The notes below the pieces were generated by a model. That model did no database searches. It saw only the letters and a program-made list of their open reading frames with translations, and was not told the origin of the DNA. Position numbers and translations under genes: made by a program. A stretch of 42,084 nt of DNA from Prochlorococcus sp. AG-402-C09 (GTDB lineage: Bacteria; Cyanobacteriota; Cyanobacteriia; PCC-6307; Cyanobiaceae): positions 1 to 42,084 of the forward strand of contig QCHN01000011.1 in the NCBI GenBank assembly GCA_003279565.1, in the 5' to 3' direction. Below, piece after piece: positions 6,665 to 14,635 of the stretch; within the stretch, counting starts at the first letter, position 1; every line of letters starts with the position of its first letter.

Positions 6665-7004
6665 AGTCGAAGTAGGGACTTATAGACATCATTGCAACTA
6701 AAAATATATTTTGTCTATAAAAAAAAAGAAAGTTGAGTATTAACGCTGTTCGGTTGGTAGTAAAAATGTCCTAACCAATGTCCTAAATCGTATATATCAG
6801 ATAACTTTTTTTTTTCATATCTCATATATTAGTGAATTCTTGTTCTTGTTCTTGTTCTGTTTGTTTTAAACGCCGTTAATCAACTTGAAGTTCCGCACCT
6901 TTTTTATTTATGAATAGTTATGTCAGAAGAGCCTGATGAGTTGGCTTCCTAATACAGCAACTTTAAAAGAAATATGCAATTGTAAGTTTTAATGCAAAAA
7001 ATCA
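6665..7004. other. intergenic, 340 bases, with a hexamer tandem repeat
   Basis: No gene accepted. It holds two copies of ATGTCCTAA about 14 bases apart near 6767-6788 and a hexamer tract at 6837-6859. It leads into the two-gene unit starting at 7005 and probably contains its promoter. Confidence 0.5.
6837..6859. repeat. TTCTTG tandem repeat, almost four units
   Basis: Three perfect TTCTTG units (6837-6854) are followed by TTCTG. A short-period tract like this can change length by replication slippage. It sits about 145 bases upstream of the gene at 7005. Confidence 0.6.
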
Positions 7005-7391
7005 ATGTCATTCGGAGCCGAAACACCTTTTATACTTCTTGCTCGTATTCAAGTGAAGCAAGATAAGGTTCAAGAATATTTATTACTTGCCGCTAAAACT
7101 GATAAGGCTGTTGAGGATTCAGAACCAGGAATGTTGCATCATACTTTTGATCAAGATCCCGAGAATCCTCTTTGTTTCGTTTGGTCCGAAGTTTATAAAA
7201 ATGACGAAGCTTTCCTCGCTCATTTAGCAAATCCACCTGTAAGAGAATATTTACAGGGTCATGCAGAACTTGGCGATGATTTTACTGTCGAGGTTTATGG
7301 AACTGTTGGAGAAAAATGTAAAGTGGCAATGGTAGCAACTGGATTGCCATTGAAAATCTTTGAAAGCAAACTTGGTTACAGTAAGGTCTAA
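7005..7391 (+). CDS. antibiotic biosynthesis monooxygenase (ABM) fold protein, 128 aa
   Basis: Residues about 9-105 have the pattern of the ABM/YgiN dimeric alpha-beta barrel: a first strand (ILLARIQVK), a helix (QEYLLLAAK), the EPGMLHHTFDQDPENP block, a strand (CFVWSEVYKN) and a helix beginning with DEAFLAHL. Such proteins act as cofactor-free monooxygenases or heme/quinone-related enzymes; the substrate cannot be told. The C-terminal 25 residues are an extension beyond the usual domain. It starts at ATG 7005 and is followed after 4 bases by the gene at 7396, so the two are one operon. Confidence 0.82.
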   Translation: MSFGAETPFILLARIQVKQDKVQEYLLLAAKTDKAVEDSEPGMLHHTFDQDPENPLCFVWSEVYKNDEAFLAHLANPPVREYLQGHAELGDDFTVEVYGTVGEKCKVAMVATGLPLKIFESKLGYSKV

Positions 7392-7395
7392 TTAA

Positions 7396-7659
7396 ATGGA
7401 AAGACTTTTTATTATATGTACGTTTGATTGCTCGTTTGAATACTATGAAGAAACGATTGAAAATTTTGTCAAGGAATATGGTGATGGAGTCGTTATTGAC
7501 TATGACTTAAACAAAATCAATGACCATTCATCACATTCCTTCTATAACGTCACAAGCTTAGATGCTTTTATAGAAATACTTGACACTCCATTTGCTAGGA
7601 AGTGGGACAAAGCAAACAACTGCAAAGATATTGTTTATAAGCTTGAGCTTGTTGAATAA
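7396..7659 (+). CDS. unknown protein, 87 aa, co-operonic with ABM gene
   Basis: Begins MERLFIICTFDCSFEYYEE, a strand-like start with two Cys, followed by acidic residues and ending KLELVE. The alternating pattern (strand, helix, strand, helix, strand) suggests a small ferredoxin-like fold, perhaps a second dimeric barrel partner for the protein at 7005; this is inference. Separated from that gene by 4 bases. No family recognised. Confidence 0.62.
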   Translation: MERLFIICTFDCSFEYYEETIENFVKEYGDGVVIDYDLNKINDHSSHSFYNVTSLDAFIEILDTPFARKWDKANNCKDIVYKLELVE

Positions 7660-7849
7660 TGTCATGAACAGCTTTTTTAGTACGACTTTTGATCTTAAAA
7701 ATTAATCTGTGGGTTGTGCGATTATAAGTATTTTGACTAAATGGATAATCTGAGAACTATTGGGGAGGTAACCGTTATTAACTGTCGTAAAAACCTCTGC
7801 CAAATGATAATTATATCTTTTAGAACATGAGGGTTATTTATAGTTGATT

Positions 7850-7990
7850 ATGACTTCAATTCCTACGTATGCTTTTCCCTCTTTCTCACCAATTTTAGTT
7901 GTAGGTTTTTTAGGTATAGCTGTTTCTCTATACACTCTTTATACCGTTAACAAGGCTTACTATAACTCCCCTTTTAGAAGCGAGGGGTAG
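7850..7990 (+). CDS. single-span membrane peptide, 46 aa
   Basis: The N-terminus MTSIPTYAFPSFSP precedes a clear membrane span at residues about 15-33 (ILVVGFLGIAVSLYTLYTV), then a polar tail NKAYYNSPFRSEG. The form (short lumenal end, one span, Tyr-rich tail) resembles photosystem low-molecular-weight subunits, but no named family is recognised. Confidence 0.6.
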   Translation: MTSIPTYAFPSFSPILVVGFLGIAVSLYTLYTVNKAYYNSPFRSEG

Positions 7991-7996
7991 CTTTAG

Positions 7997-8101
7997 ATGA
8001 ACCTTAATAACAACGCTGAAAGATTTTCCTGTATTACATTTATTCAAGTGCAGGGAATGGAGACTATTCCACTCTCTTCACTTTTTAAAAACAGATATTG
8101 A
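7997..8101 (+). CDS. small ORF, 34 aa
   Basis: Starts 6 bases after the 46-aa membrane gene and reads MNLNNNAERFSCITFIQVQ. Polar with one Cys and no recognised relatives. Proximity suggests a common transcript; otherwise support is weak. Confidence 0.28.
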   Translation: MNLNNNAERFSCITFIQVQGMETIPLSSLFKNRY

Positions 8102-8134
8102 TCATCCATAGTTTCACAATTAACAATTTTAATA

Positions 8135-8672
8135 ATGGGAAACATATTAAAATTAATAGAAATTCTGGACCAAGCTCCAAATTCAAACAAAATTCTTCAG
8201 TTGATTGAATTAGCTGAAACTGAATCTTCAGTAGACATTACTAAGCAATTGGACCAGCTTAATGGTGTTTGGGAATTGAGATGGAGTAGTTCAAAATCTC
8301 CTTTCCTAAATTATTCGCCGTTATTAGATAACCTTCAAGTTTTAGATCCCAAAAAAGGTAGAGGATTTAAATTTTGAGGCCCAAAGGTTTTTGGGCAGAT
8401 ATTTAACTATTTTACATTCTGGCTGAGGTGAATATTGTTGATCAGAAACGTATAAATTTTTCCTTTGAAAAAGCAGGCATAATCGGACCTCAGTTATTTG
8501 GTAAAAACTTAACCATCTAATAGAAATGAAAAATACTCAAAAGGGTTGGCTAGATACAACCGTTTTAAGTAATAAACTTCGAGTATGTAGGGGATATAAG
8601 GGGACAACGATTGCGTTATTAAAAAGAGACGATCTATCAATAACTTACTTTTTCAATCCAATAACTAGTTAA
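8135..8672 (+). pseudogene. PAP/fibrillin family protein, disrupted
   Basis: The first 80 codons read as a normal PAP/fibrillin (plastid lipid-associated) N-terminus: a helical start, then LNGVWELRWSSSKSPFLNY and LQVLDPKKGRG. The frame then meets TGA at 8375-8377. The family's later parts survive in other frames: VNIVDQKRINFSFEKAG followed by IIGPQLFG from about 8422 to a TAA at 8518-8520, and KGWLDTTVLSNKLRVCRGYK from the ATG at 8526 to TAA at 8670-8672. At least two frame changes and two stops separate them. Fibrillins bind lipids or quinones at thylakoid membranes. This copy is almost certainly a recent pseudogene, since its segments remain recognisable. Confidence 0.8.
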
Positions 8673-8746
8673 ATACGTCATCCTATGGTTATGCGTTCAT
8701 TAAAAGTAGTTTGACTAAAATATCTGTTATGAACCGATTCCTCAAA

Positions 8747-8884
8747 TTAATAATCATCATCTCTGGAATGCTTGATTTTATCTCGTTGAATATGACAGCT
8801 AGGGCAATAATCAAGCTTCCTTTTCCCATACCATTTCCTTTCTATACGACTCTTGCAATTTAAACATTCATATTTATGTCTCAT
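8747..8884 (-). CDS. CxxC...CxxC zinc-ribbon microprotein, 45 aa (maybe truncated)
   Basis: From ATG 8884 the product is MRHKYECLNCKSRIERKWYG, then a basic linker and YCPSCHIQRDKIKHSRDDDY. Cys 7, 10, 27 and 30 form two CxxC knuckles 16 residues apart, a classic zinc ribbon. The strongly basic linker suits nucleic-acid binding (inference). The same frame stays open upstream to 9028, 48 more codons of protein-like sequence (including GGFTVSKSFSDKN) without ATG, GTG or TTG. Either the start of a longer gene has been lost or an unusual start is used. No exact family is assigned. Confidence 0.6.
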   Translation of the reverse strand: MRHKYECLNCKSRIERKWYGKRKLDYCPSCHIQRDKIKHSRDDDY

Positions 8885-9132
8885 GAAAACAGCATGTTTA
8901 TAAGATCTTCTTAGCTCCCCATTCGCTTTGTTTTTATCTGAGAATGATTTTGAGACTGTAAATCCTCCTGTTTTATAAGCTAAATGTGAGATGTCTTTGA
9001 TTGATTGCCACCTCGAAAAAGCTAGCCTTTAAACTTCCCTAAAAAAAACATTTTTGATATGTGTCTATAAATTATTCTCGTTTAAATATCGATCGACTTT
9101 CATGAAAAATATGATCAGCTTTACTCGTTGAA

Positions 9133-9759
9133 TCAATCTTTCAACAAAATCAGCATCGCACCTCCTTGTACTCTTGCTGAAAGCCATTTGCCATTTTCTT
9201 CTAATGCAATTAGGGCGAAAAATGGCTTTTTCTTTTCTTCCGGTTCTTCAAGAGATCTTCTCAATATAATATTTGTGCCAGTCTTGAGTTCAATTCTCCT
9301 AAAAAAGAATGGTAATAAAGGTTGCTTTCCTTTTAATAAACCAGAACCTGAAAACTCTATAGTGAAAAGTCCAAATTGAATGGATATAATAACAGAAAAT
9401 TTAGATAAATCTTCAGTTGAGACGTCCTTTTTGTACTCTATATTTGCTGAGAAGATTCTAAGCAATGAACTGAAAAAAACATCTTCTGCATCCCTGTCTT
9501 TTTTCCATACTGAGACAATCTTCCAATCTCCAATAAGTGAATCAAATTCAATTCCACTGCCTTGACTCTTTGAAAGTTTTTCCAGTTTTATTAGCTTTTC
9601 TTTGTCTGGGAGTTTAACCGAAGCCTTTTTCAATAATTCTTCTTTATTTGAACTTTTTAAAAGGGGAGAGACTTTTTTTCCACTTTGAAGCAAAAACAGA
9701 AGTGGTATTATTGCAATTACTAATGTGGCATCAATTAACAGGAATTTAGTTATATTCAT
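9133..9759 (-). CDS. membrane-anchored conserved protein, 208 aa, unknown
   Basis: One N-terminal span (residues about 7-25, LLIDATLVIAIIPLLFLLQ) is followed by a Lys-rich linker to about residue 68. A beta-rich domain follows, with FDSLIGDWKIVSVW and FTIEFSGSGLL blocks and a C-terminal GKWLSARVQGGAMLILLKD. The pattern of a GDW block, paired strands and a final RVQGGAMLIL recalls lipocalin- or fibrillin-like barrels of cyanobacteria and plastids, but the relation is only suggested. It lies 463 bases beyond the PAP pseudogene on the opposite strand. Clean ATG start; normal AT-rich codon use. Confidence 0.78.
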   Translation of the reverse strand: MNITKFLLIDATLVIAIIPLLFLLQSGKKVSPLLKSSNKEELLKKASVKLPDKEKLIKLEKLSKSQGSGIEFDSLIGDWKIVSVWKKDRDAEDVFFSSLLRIFSANIEYKKDVSTEDLSKFSVIISIQFGLFTIEFSGSGLLKGKQPLLPFFFRRIELKTGTNIILRRSLEEPEEKKKPFFALIALEENGKWLSARVQGGAMLILLKD

Positions 9760-9937
9760 TGCACTGAACTAAAAGAAGATTTTATTTTAAAAGTTATTCC
9801 TTTATAAACCTCTCGTCCCTTTGTATAAAGTTAGATAAACAGGACTTAAAAGTCTATAAACAATAAAAGTAGTTCTTAGTTTTTTCATCAACTTTTAATC
9901 TATTCAAAAAGGATCTAAGGAGTGTTCTATTAAATTT

Positions 9938-10219
9938 CTATTTTTTTTCAATTCCTCCTCTTTCAAATTTCTTATACAGTACATAACCAATAAGGAATAG
10001 AGTAATCAAAGAAAGATTCTGATTAAAAATTCCAATTATTAGATACGCAAATACAGGAATTAATAAGAATCTCTTAGCTGAGATTTTCTCTTCAGGAGTT
10101 AAATCTTTCCATTCAAGGTATCTTCTCCATTGGAAAACTCTTTTCATCTCTCTTTCCTTGGTCTTTGGCCCATTGAAAAATTTATTTATTAAAACCTTTA
10201 GTTTATCTGAAAAGTTCAT
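9938..10219 (-). CDS. membrane protein with two spans, 93 aa
   Basis: Taken from ATG 10219 (MNFSDKLKVLINKF); the frame is open to a TTG at 10243 but the ATG is preferred. The N-terminal 50 residues are basic and charged (MKRVFQWRRYLEWKDLTPEEK). Residues about 54-84 hold two short hydrophobic helices (LLIPVFAYLIIGIF and LITLFLIGYVLY), followed by a basic C-terminus. Probably a hairpin membrane protein with both ends in the cytoplasm. Unknown function. Confidence 0.66.
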   Translation of the reverse strand: MNFSDKLKVLINKFFNGPKTKEREMKRVFQWRRYLEWKDLTPEEKISAKRFLLIPVFAYLIIGIFNQNLSLITLFLIGYVLYKKFERGGIEKK

Positions 10220-10316
10220 AATCGTATCTTGCCGCTTTTTCAACCCATCCTATTTTTTAAAATAACAGTAATTGGGTTGGAAGAAAATCCTGTTTGAATA
10301 AAGTGCTCTTAATACT

Positions 10317-10541
10317 CTAATTTTTTTTACGTTTACTAAGTTTTTCCCAAATAACTGCAGATTCTTTAATCAAATCAGTTGCGTCTTCCTCACCCATAGA
10401 AGTGTAAAAATCTCTCATTAGCTGTACGTATCTGAGTCTAAGTTCTCCCATTTTTATCTCTCGATCTATATCACTTGAAGAAGTTTTATTTTTGTAGGAG
10501 GCATGAGACAGATTGAGAGTGTTGTGTTGGTTACTACTCAT
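10317..10541 (-). CDS. RYxxxL helical microprotein, 74 aa, copy 2
   Basis: Longest member of the family. A polar Ser/Asn/Lys N-terminus of about 30 residues precedes the core LRLRYVQLMRDFY, then DATDLIKESAVIWEKLSKR. It aligns with TYRYAFTLMK, then MDLAKEANLLWHQI, of the 14636-14800 protein. The core is two helices joined by a short acidic turn, with a Trp near the end of helix 2. Soluble; function unknown. Starts at ATG 10541. Confidence 0.66.
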   Translation of the reverse strand: MSSNQHNTLNLSHASYKNKTSSSDIDREIKMGELRLRYVQLMRDFYTSMGEEDATDLIKESAVIWEKLSKRKKN

Positions 10542-10950
10542 GGAAATAATTTAATTGGATTCGTATCGAGAGAAGGAAGTATGATGTTTAGCTATACTTA
10601 GCTCTCGGTGGCACTAACTTAATTATTCTGACTTGAAGTCTCTAGTAGTGCGTTTTGAGTTTGTTCGGTTTTAGGAACTAAATTTTTTATTGGCTACGAA
10701 TTAAACAGCATTGCTTGGCTTGATGTAAGGATTAAGCTTGTAGGCCGATATCTTTACTTTAACTTAGTAAAACTTCAAAATGAATGCCTGGAGTATGTTG
10801 GTTCTCTTCCTTTCTTTAAAAAAGGATGGCATTAACTTTAATTTGTTAACTCATATCGAGTGATCTGATTCAGCGTCAAGAGAAAATTAGGTGTTAAGAC
10901 TCTCTTGTTTCTTATCGCTAAAGAGGCATTAATTGTTTAATTGTTTTGTT
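10542..10950. other. 409-base stretch with a start-less open frame
   Basis: On the plus strand a frame is open from 10659 to a TAA at 10833-10835 (58 codons). It reads protein-like residues such as FFIGYELNSIAWLDVRIKLV, RYLYFNLVKL and GSLPFFKKGWH, but has no ATG, GTG or TTG. It may be the surviving 3' part of a decayed gene. The remainder is AT-rich and featureless. Confidence 0.4.
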
Positions 10951-11112
10951 ATGATGCCTTCACGAGTATTGGATGACTTTATTGATGATTGTTTCCTCAG
11001 TGGAGATGATATTTGCAAATTTCAAATCTATAGATCAAGGAAGTATGAAAATAGAGTCAACCCAATTGCATCTCAATTAATAGAGACTAATCAAAAAAGT
11101 ACTTTAAAATAG
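10951..11112 (+). CDS. small soluble protein, 53 aa
   Basis: Begins MMPSRVLDDFIDDCFLSGDD, acidic with two Cys in the first half, and ends in a polar basic part (RSRKYENRVNP). Followed 52 bases later by a hairpin terminator, which supports a transcribed single gene. Family not recognised. Confidence 0.5.
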   Translation: MMPSRVLDDFIDDCFLSGDDICKFQIYRSRKYENRVNPIASQLIETNQKSTLK

Positions 11113-11163
11113 ACCATATTAAAATCTGATTAAATTTTAACTTCTGCGTGTCTCTTTAAGCTT

Positions 11164-11192
11164 AATGATCACAACAGTTTTGATCATTTTTA
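11164..11192 (+). terminator. intrinsic terminator after the 10951 gene
   Basis: AATGATCA (11164-11171) pairs with TGATCATT (11181-11188) around a 9-base loop and is followed by a T run. The stem is a perfect 8 bp. It lies between the plus-strand genes at 10951 and 11258. Confidence 0.6.
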
Positions 11193-11257
11193 GATTTCAA
11201 TGGATTATCGCGAGATTTACATGTAAAATAAAAAATATGGTATGTAAGTTTTAAAAA

Positions 11258-11536
11258 ATGCCATTAAAGAAAAAGCCAGTACAAGTTCCATGGGATTTAA
11301 ATGTTGGAGACGATCATTATTTAAAAGAGCCTTGGACGCTTAAGAAAGGAAAAGAGTTTATTACTATTGAGACAAATAATAATACTAAAGGAAATTTCTA
11401 TCTTCAAAAGGATGATGAAAAACGTCTATCTTTAAGCGCTTTACAGGCTAAGTTGACATTTCATCAACTCATTGAATTTGGTTATAAGCTTCAAAAACCA
11501 AAAAAAAAGAAAACAAAAGATCAGCCGATCCTATAG
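11258..11536 (+). CDS. basic soluble protein, 92 aa
   Basis: Reads MPLKKKPVQVPWDLNVGDDH and later LKEPWTLKKGKEFITIE, with a helix near LSALQAKLTFHQLIEFGYKL and a Lys-rich tail (PKKKKTKD). The central part is strand-rich. High pI and no membrane segment; possibly a nucleic-acid or ribosome-associated protein (inference from charge alone). No family recognised. Confidence 0.6.
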   Translation: MPLKKKPVQVPWDLNVGDDHYLKEPWTLKKGKEFITIETNNNTKGNFYLQKDDEKRLSLSALQAKLTFHQLIEFGYKLQKPKKKKTKDQPIL

Positions 11537-11705
11537 GAATAATTTGATTTAATTTTCTTTTTTGTTTATGTAATAATTTTTGGTTGCTGAATCATAGTGA
11601 TAAAGAATTAAATTTATAAGAATGAACACTTATCAAAGTGTCTTGAGGTGTCTTTCAAATACTTATAACTAGCTTTTAGTTAGGCAATGTCTATAGGTGT
11701 TTAGC

Positions 11706-11834
11706 ATGGATAGCTCAAAAGTAATCTTAACTAATCAAAAAATAAAACCCAAGCAATACTCTTTTGAAATTGAGGTTGGTTTATCTTCTTATGACTTGGC
11801 TTTGATTTTAATCAAAAAAGTCACCAAGAAGTGA
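11706..11834 (+). CDS. small protein, 42 aa
   Basis: Starts MDSSKVILTNQKIKPKQYSF and ends with a short amphipathic helix (SSYDLALILIKKVTKK). No membrane segment or Cys. Clean ATG-to-TGA frame; family not recognised. Confidence 0.42.
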   Translation: MDSSKVILTNQKIKPKQYSFEIEVGLSSYDLALILIKKVTKK

Positions 11835-11974
11835 AAATAATATATTACTGACTCATTAATGTAGCTGCATGCAGCTGATTAAAAACATACTTTCTATTTT
11901 TTATAAATAGAGGAAAGGAATAGGCACACAATGGTTTCCTTTGAACTTCAATTCAGATAAACCTGAAAAATATA

Positions 11975-12133
11975 ATGGCTGTCTTAACATGCTCAGAATC
12001 ATTTATGCTCTCTGATCATACCTATTTACCTGCCAGATTATTCCTTGCATTTCCTAGACCTAGTAAATGCAAGGCTGAGGTCATAATACTCCCGCATAAA
12101 GACGGATTTACAGATAGCGTAAATTTCTATTAG
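11975..12133 (+). CDS. small protein, 52 aa
   Basis: Reads MAVLTCSESFMLSDHTYLPA, then a basic Pro-containing part (RPSKCKAEVIILP) and ends SVNFY. Two Cys 26 residues apart. Mixed composition without a membrane span. Family not recognised. Confidence 0.4.
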   Translation: MAVLTCSESFMLSDHTYLPARLFLAFPRPSKCKAEVIILPHKDGFTDSVNFY

Positions 12134-12220
12134 ATCAGATATACAAGTACTACTTACACAAAAACTTTTAAGCTTATCAGTTTTATCTAGCTTCACTTGT
12201 TACTTTCAAAGGTCATAACT

Positions 12221-12430
12221 ATGAAAAATCAACTTTTATCAAGCCAAAACTATCAAAATGATGATTTTAGAAAGAGGCATCAAGCTGAGTTGCAAAGAAG
12301 ATTTGTTGATTTGCAGTTTAAGAGAAGTGAATTGGAAAAACAACTGAAACGAGTTAATGAAGTCCTTTTCTCTTTGGGTAGAGAAATGGAACAACATCTA
12401 ACATATGATCATCTAATAAGTGACTCTTGA
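12221..12430 (+). CDS. coiled-coil microprotein, 69 aa
   Basis: The ATG at 12221 is preferred because AAAGG lies 9-13 bases upstream; the frame is open to a TTG at 12197. Residues about 18-56 show heptad-like leucines (LQRRFVDLQFKRSELEKQL), so the protein is likely a homodimeric coiled coil. Highly charged, no Cys. Possibly a small adaptor. The C-terminal protein at 41869-42069 is similar in type but not clearly in sequence. Confidence 0.64.
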   Translation: MKNQLLSSQNYQNDDFRKRHQAELQRRFVDLQFKRSELEKQLKRVNEVLFSLGREMEQHLTYDHLISDS

Positions 12431-12664
12431 AATCAATAGTAATTGAAAGTAGTTTTGTTGGCTCTAAATAGACGTTTTCATTGTTTAAACATATCACTTT
12501 CTTGAATGTTCTGAATGTAGATTGAAATTATTTTAGAGTGAGCATAAACTTAAGTCCCTAACCCTGTTTAAGAAAAGATAATTTATGTATATTTACTATA
12601 AGATGTAGATGTTTTTTTTTGTTTTGTCGCTTTATTAGGAATGTGTATAAAATAACAATAAATA

Positions 12665-13054
12665 ATGATAACTCCAAAGAATTATTTAAGACAGGTATTA
12701 ATCTCTTGTGTTATCGTTTCTCTAATATTTTTATTTTCTCCTTTTACTTCGTCTGCTGAGGACATTGAATGGATGGAGGTATCCAAGACTAGTAATGAAT
12801 TTATTTTTATTGATCCTAATTCCATTAATTACAATAATAGAGGCTTTCTTTCTGTTATAACTAAATACTCTAAAGTCAATCCTGAAGATCAAAAAATTAT
12901 AAATACTGATTCCTTTTTAATGGCTATTGATTGTGAGAATAGATTATTTACTAAACTACCAGTTAATGGACAGATTAAACGAGTTACAAATTGGGAGAAT
13001 CCCAAGAATGATATATTGATTAAAAGAACTATTATTAATAGCTGTTCCTACTAA
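12665..13054 (+). CDS. secreted protein, surface-adhesin-E-like, 129 aa
   Basis: Residues 1-31 are a signal peptide (hydrophobic LISCVIVSLIFLF, then TSSA). The mature domain has the order WMEVSKTSNEFIFIDPNSI, a Gly turn, SVITKYSK, a Ser-x-x-x-Ala-IDC strand (Cys 90) and a final NSCSY (Cys 127). This is the outline of the small surface-adhesin E fold seen in many secreted bacterial proteins, with a likely disulfide between the two Cys. The family match is by pattern only. Exported to the periplasm or cell surface. Confidence 0.6.
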   Translation: MITPKNYLRQVLISCVIVSLIFLFSPFTSSAEDIEWMEVSKTSNEFIFIDPNSINYNNRGFLSVITKYSKVNPEDQKIINTDSFLMAIDCENRLFTKLPVNGQIKRVTNWENPKNDILIKRTIINSCSY

Positions 13055-13288
13055 TTAGTTTCTATTGAGAAAATTGTAAAATAATACATTCTTTCATGTC
13101 TTATCACTGCAAAGTTGACAAAGATAGTATTTAATTAAACTTTTGATGACTCTAACCTAGTTGTTATGTTTGATTGTTTTTAACTTATTATCTAGTGTTA
13201 TCTTATCTCTTATAAATTTAAAGTTGGAGACGATAAAGCTAGAGGTATAAGAATTTTTGTTTAATAGTGCGACTTAGTAGGCATAGAG

Positions 13289-13546
13289 ATGAGACTAGAA
13301 AATCATGAGTTTTTTCTTTGGTGTATTTCATCCTCCTCTTGGTCTTTCGAGTTGAGAACAGTACCATATATTTGTCCAGAAACATTGCTCCTTGTCAGAG
13401 GCTTTGATGATATTGTTTTCGTGAGTAATTTAGGTATTAGAGTTCTATTCATAATTTCGAGCTTCATAAGACATTTCTATGCTGCTAGAAAAGATATCTT
13501 AAGAACGATAGTTTTTTATGTTCTCATATTGATTTTTGTCTTCTAG
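13289..13546 (+). CDS. possible membrane protein, 85 aa
   Basis: ATG at 13289 with GAG just upstream. Residues 45-60 and 68-85 are hydrophobic (VLFIISSFIRHFY and IVFYVLILIFVF), with a basic patch between. The N-terminal half is less convincing. A second start-less open frame (13550-13645), LIVDSAPQPLSLIIFIALPF and then VFLSIVER, begins right after its stop and looks like the better-conserved end of a small membrane protein. The pair may be one decayed gene. Confidence 0.32.
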   Translation: MRLENHEFFLWCISSSSWSFELRTVPYICPETLLLVRGFDDIVFVSNLGIRVLFIISSFIRHFYAARKDILRTIVFYVLILIFVF

Positions 13547-13791
13547 TGATTAAGTACAGGACTTATTGTTGATTCAGCTCCACAGCCTCTTTCTTTAATT
13601 ATTTTTATCGCATTGCCGTTTGTCTTCCTATCGATTGTTGAAAGGTAATAAAAGTCATTAAATTGTGTCCATTCTTATTGAAGACTTTTAATGCATTCAT
13701 GGAAATGAGAAAATAGACTAATAATTTTTACTAAGCAAAGAATCATTGATCACAATGCTCTTATATGCTCTGGCTTAATTGAAGAGAATTT

Positions 13792-13989
13792 ATGCTAACT
13801 ACTTTATTTGCTTCTGCATTCCCTTGGCTATGGCTTGCTGGAACTGATCTTGGAATTAATCATTTTACTACTGACTTAATCCTTGTTGTCTCTTTTGCAG
13901 TTTTGACCGCTTTGCCCATGTCATTCTTAAGACCAACAATTAAAAAGTGGGAACAAGCTGGTGTAAAGAGCTCTCTTTTTAAAAAGTAG
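13792..13989 (+). CDS. DLI-type membrane protein, 65 aa, copy 1
   Basis: A hydrophobic protein with a Trp-rich start (FPWLWLAGTDLG), then TTDLILVVSFAVLTALPM as the main span and a basic tail with KKWEQAG. It aligns by pattern with the minus-strand protein at 15832-16017: a Gly, F, two residues, DLI, then a V/F-rich span, ALP, basic residues and a final F-K-(K/N). Followed by a strong terminator. Unknown function; possibly a small thylakoid membrane subunit (inference). Confidence 0.58.
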   Translation: MLTTLFASAFPWLWLAGTDLGINHFTTDLILVVSFAVLTALPMSFLRPTIKKWEQAGVKSSLFKK

Positions 13990-14017
13990 ATTTTAAATTT
14001 GACAGTCAGTTTAACTG

Positions 14018-14037
14018 GGGGCACTAGCCCCTTTTTT
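14018..14037 (+). terminator. strong intrinsic terminator after the 13792 gene
   Basis: GGGGC (14018-14022), loop ACTA, GCCCC (14027-14031), then six T. It ends the transcript of the 65-aa membrane protein, 28 bases after its stop. Confidence 0.85.
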
Positions 14038-14101
14038 AGTGATTCTTACGGATTGAAATTTTGTAAGCTATAGATTCAATAGATATAACTTATAAACCTT
14101 T

Positions 14102-14224
14102 ATGGCCATTATTCCTTTCTTGAAAAAAAAGATTTCCAAAATAAAGAACAGATATGATGTTCAGAAGGTTCCAGTCATGTTGCAAAAAGATTTGGAAACA
14201 ATGGCTTATTTGAACAAGATTTAA
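14102..14224 (+). CDS. basic microprotein, 40 aa
   Basis: Reads MAIIPFLKKKISKIKNRYDV and ends ETMAYLNKI. Strongly basic first half. The start resembles the 46-aa protein at 1678-1818. The opposite-strand frame over the same bases (14090-14281) has no coherent features and is treated as a shadow. Family not recognised. Confidence 0.48.
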   Translation: MAIIPFLKKKISKIKNRYDVQKVPVMLQKDLETMAYLNKI

Positions 14225-14295
14225 AACGAAAGAATAAAGGCATAAGCCAAACTTATAACTTAGAAAGTAGTCTAGATACAATTAAAACTTCTGTT

Positions 14296-14613
14296 ATGAC
14301 TGTTACTGCTGCTTCAACAGTAAAAGAGCATGAACTGGTTCCATTTGGATTGGTTGAATCAGCAAGTGTGAATTCATTTGCTGATTTAATCCCATCAAAA
14401 CTTAATGACAAAAAAGTAATTGCTGAAAAGGATACAAATGATTTTATAAATACTTTTATATGTCATTTGATTTTTTATGTGGTCTTTTGTATTTCCCTTG
14501 TTTTGCACATACTTATTGACCTTGGTCTTGGATCTTTTCTTAAAAAGACTTTTACTCAGGTGATAGAAATTTCAAAGAATAATTCTGTTGTGAAAAATCC
14601 TGCTTTTGCTTAA
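14296..14613 (+). CDS. FICHL membrane protein, 105 aa, copy 1
   Basis: Paralogue of the minus-strand 92-aa protein at 30888-31166. Shared blocks: an early (L/A)xFGxVES, an acidic linker ending with a short Asp/Asn-rich part, then FICHLxFYVVFCxSL, a run of aliphatics, and IDLGxGSFLK. The span (residues about 54-76) carries a conserved Cys-His and a second Cys, unusual for an inert anchor and suggestive of a metal or heme site (inference). This copy has an extra C-terminal tail of about 20 residues. Clean ATG start. Confidence 0.72.
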   Translation: MTVTAASTVKEHELVPFGLVESASVNSFADLIPSKLNDKKVIAEKDTNDFINTFICHLIFYVVFCISLVLHILIDLGLGSFLKKTFTQVIEISKNNSVVKNPAFA

Positions 14614-14635
14614 TCAACGACTAAGTAATAAAGAA

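Noticed and set aside
9128-9565. Plus-strand frames opposite the 208-aa membrane-anchored protein
   Set aside because: Composition is that of an antisense shadow (Ser/Phe-rich); the minus-strand protein has a clear span and domain.
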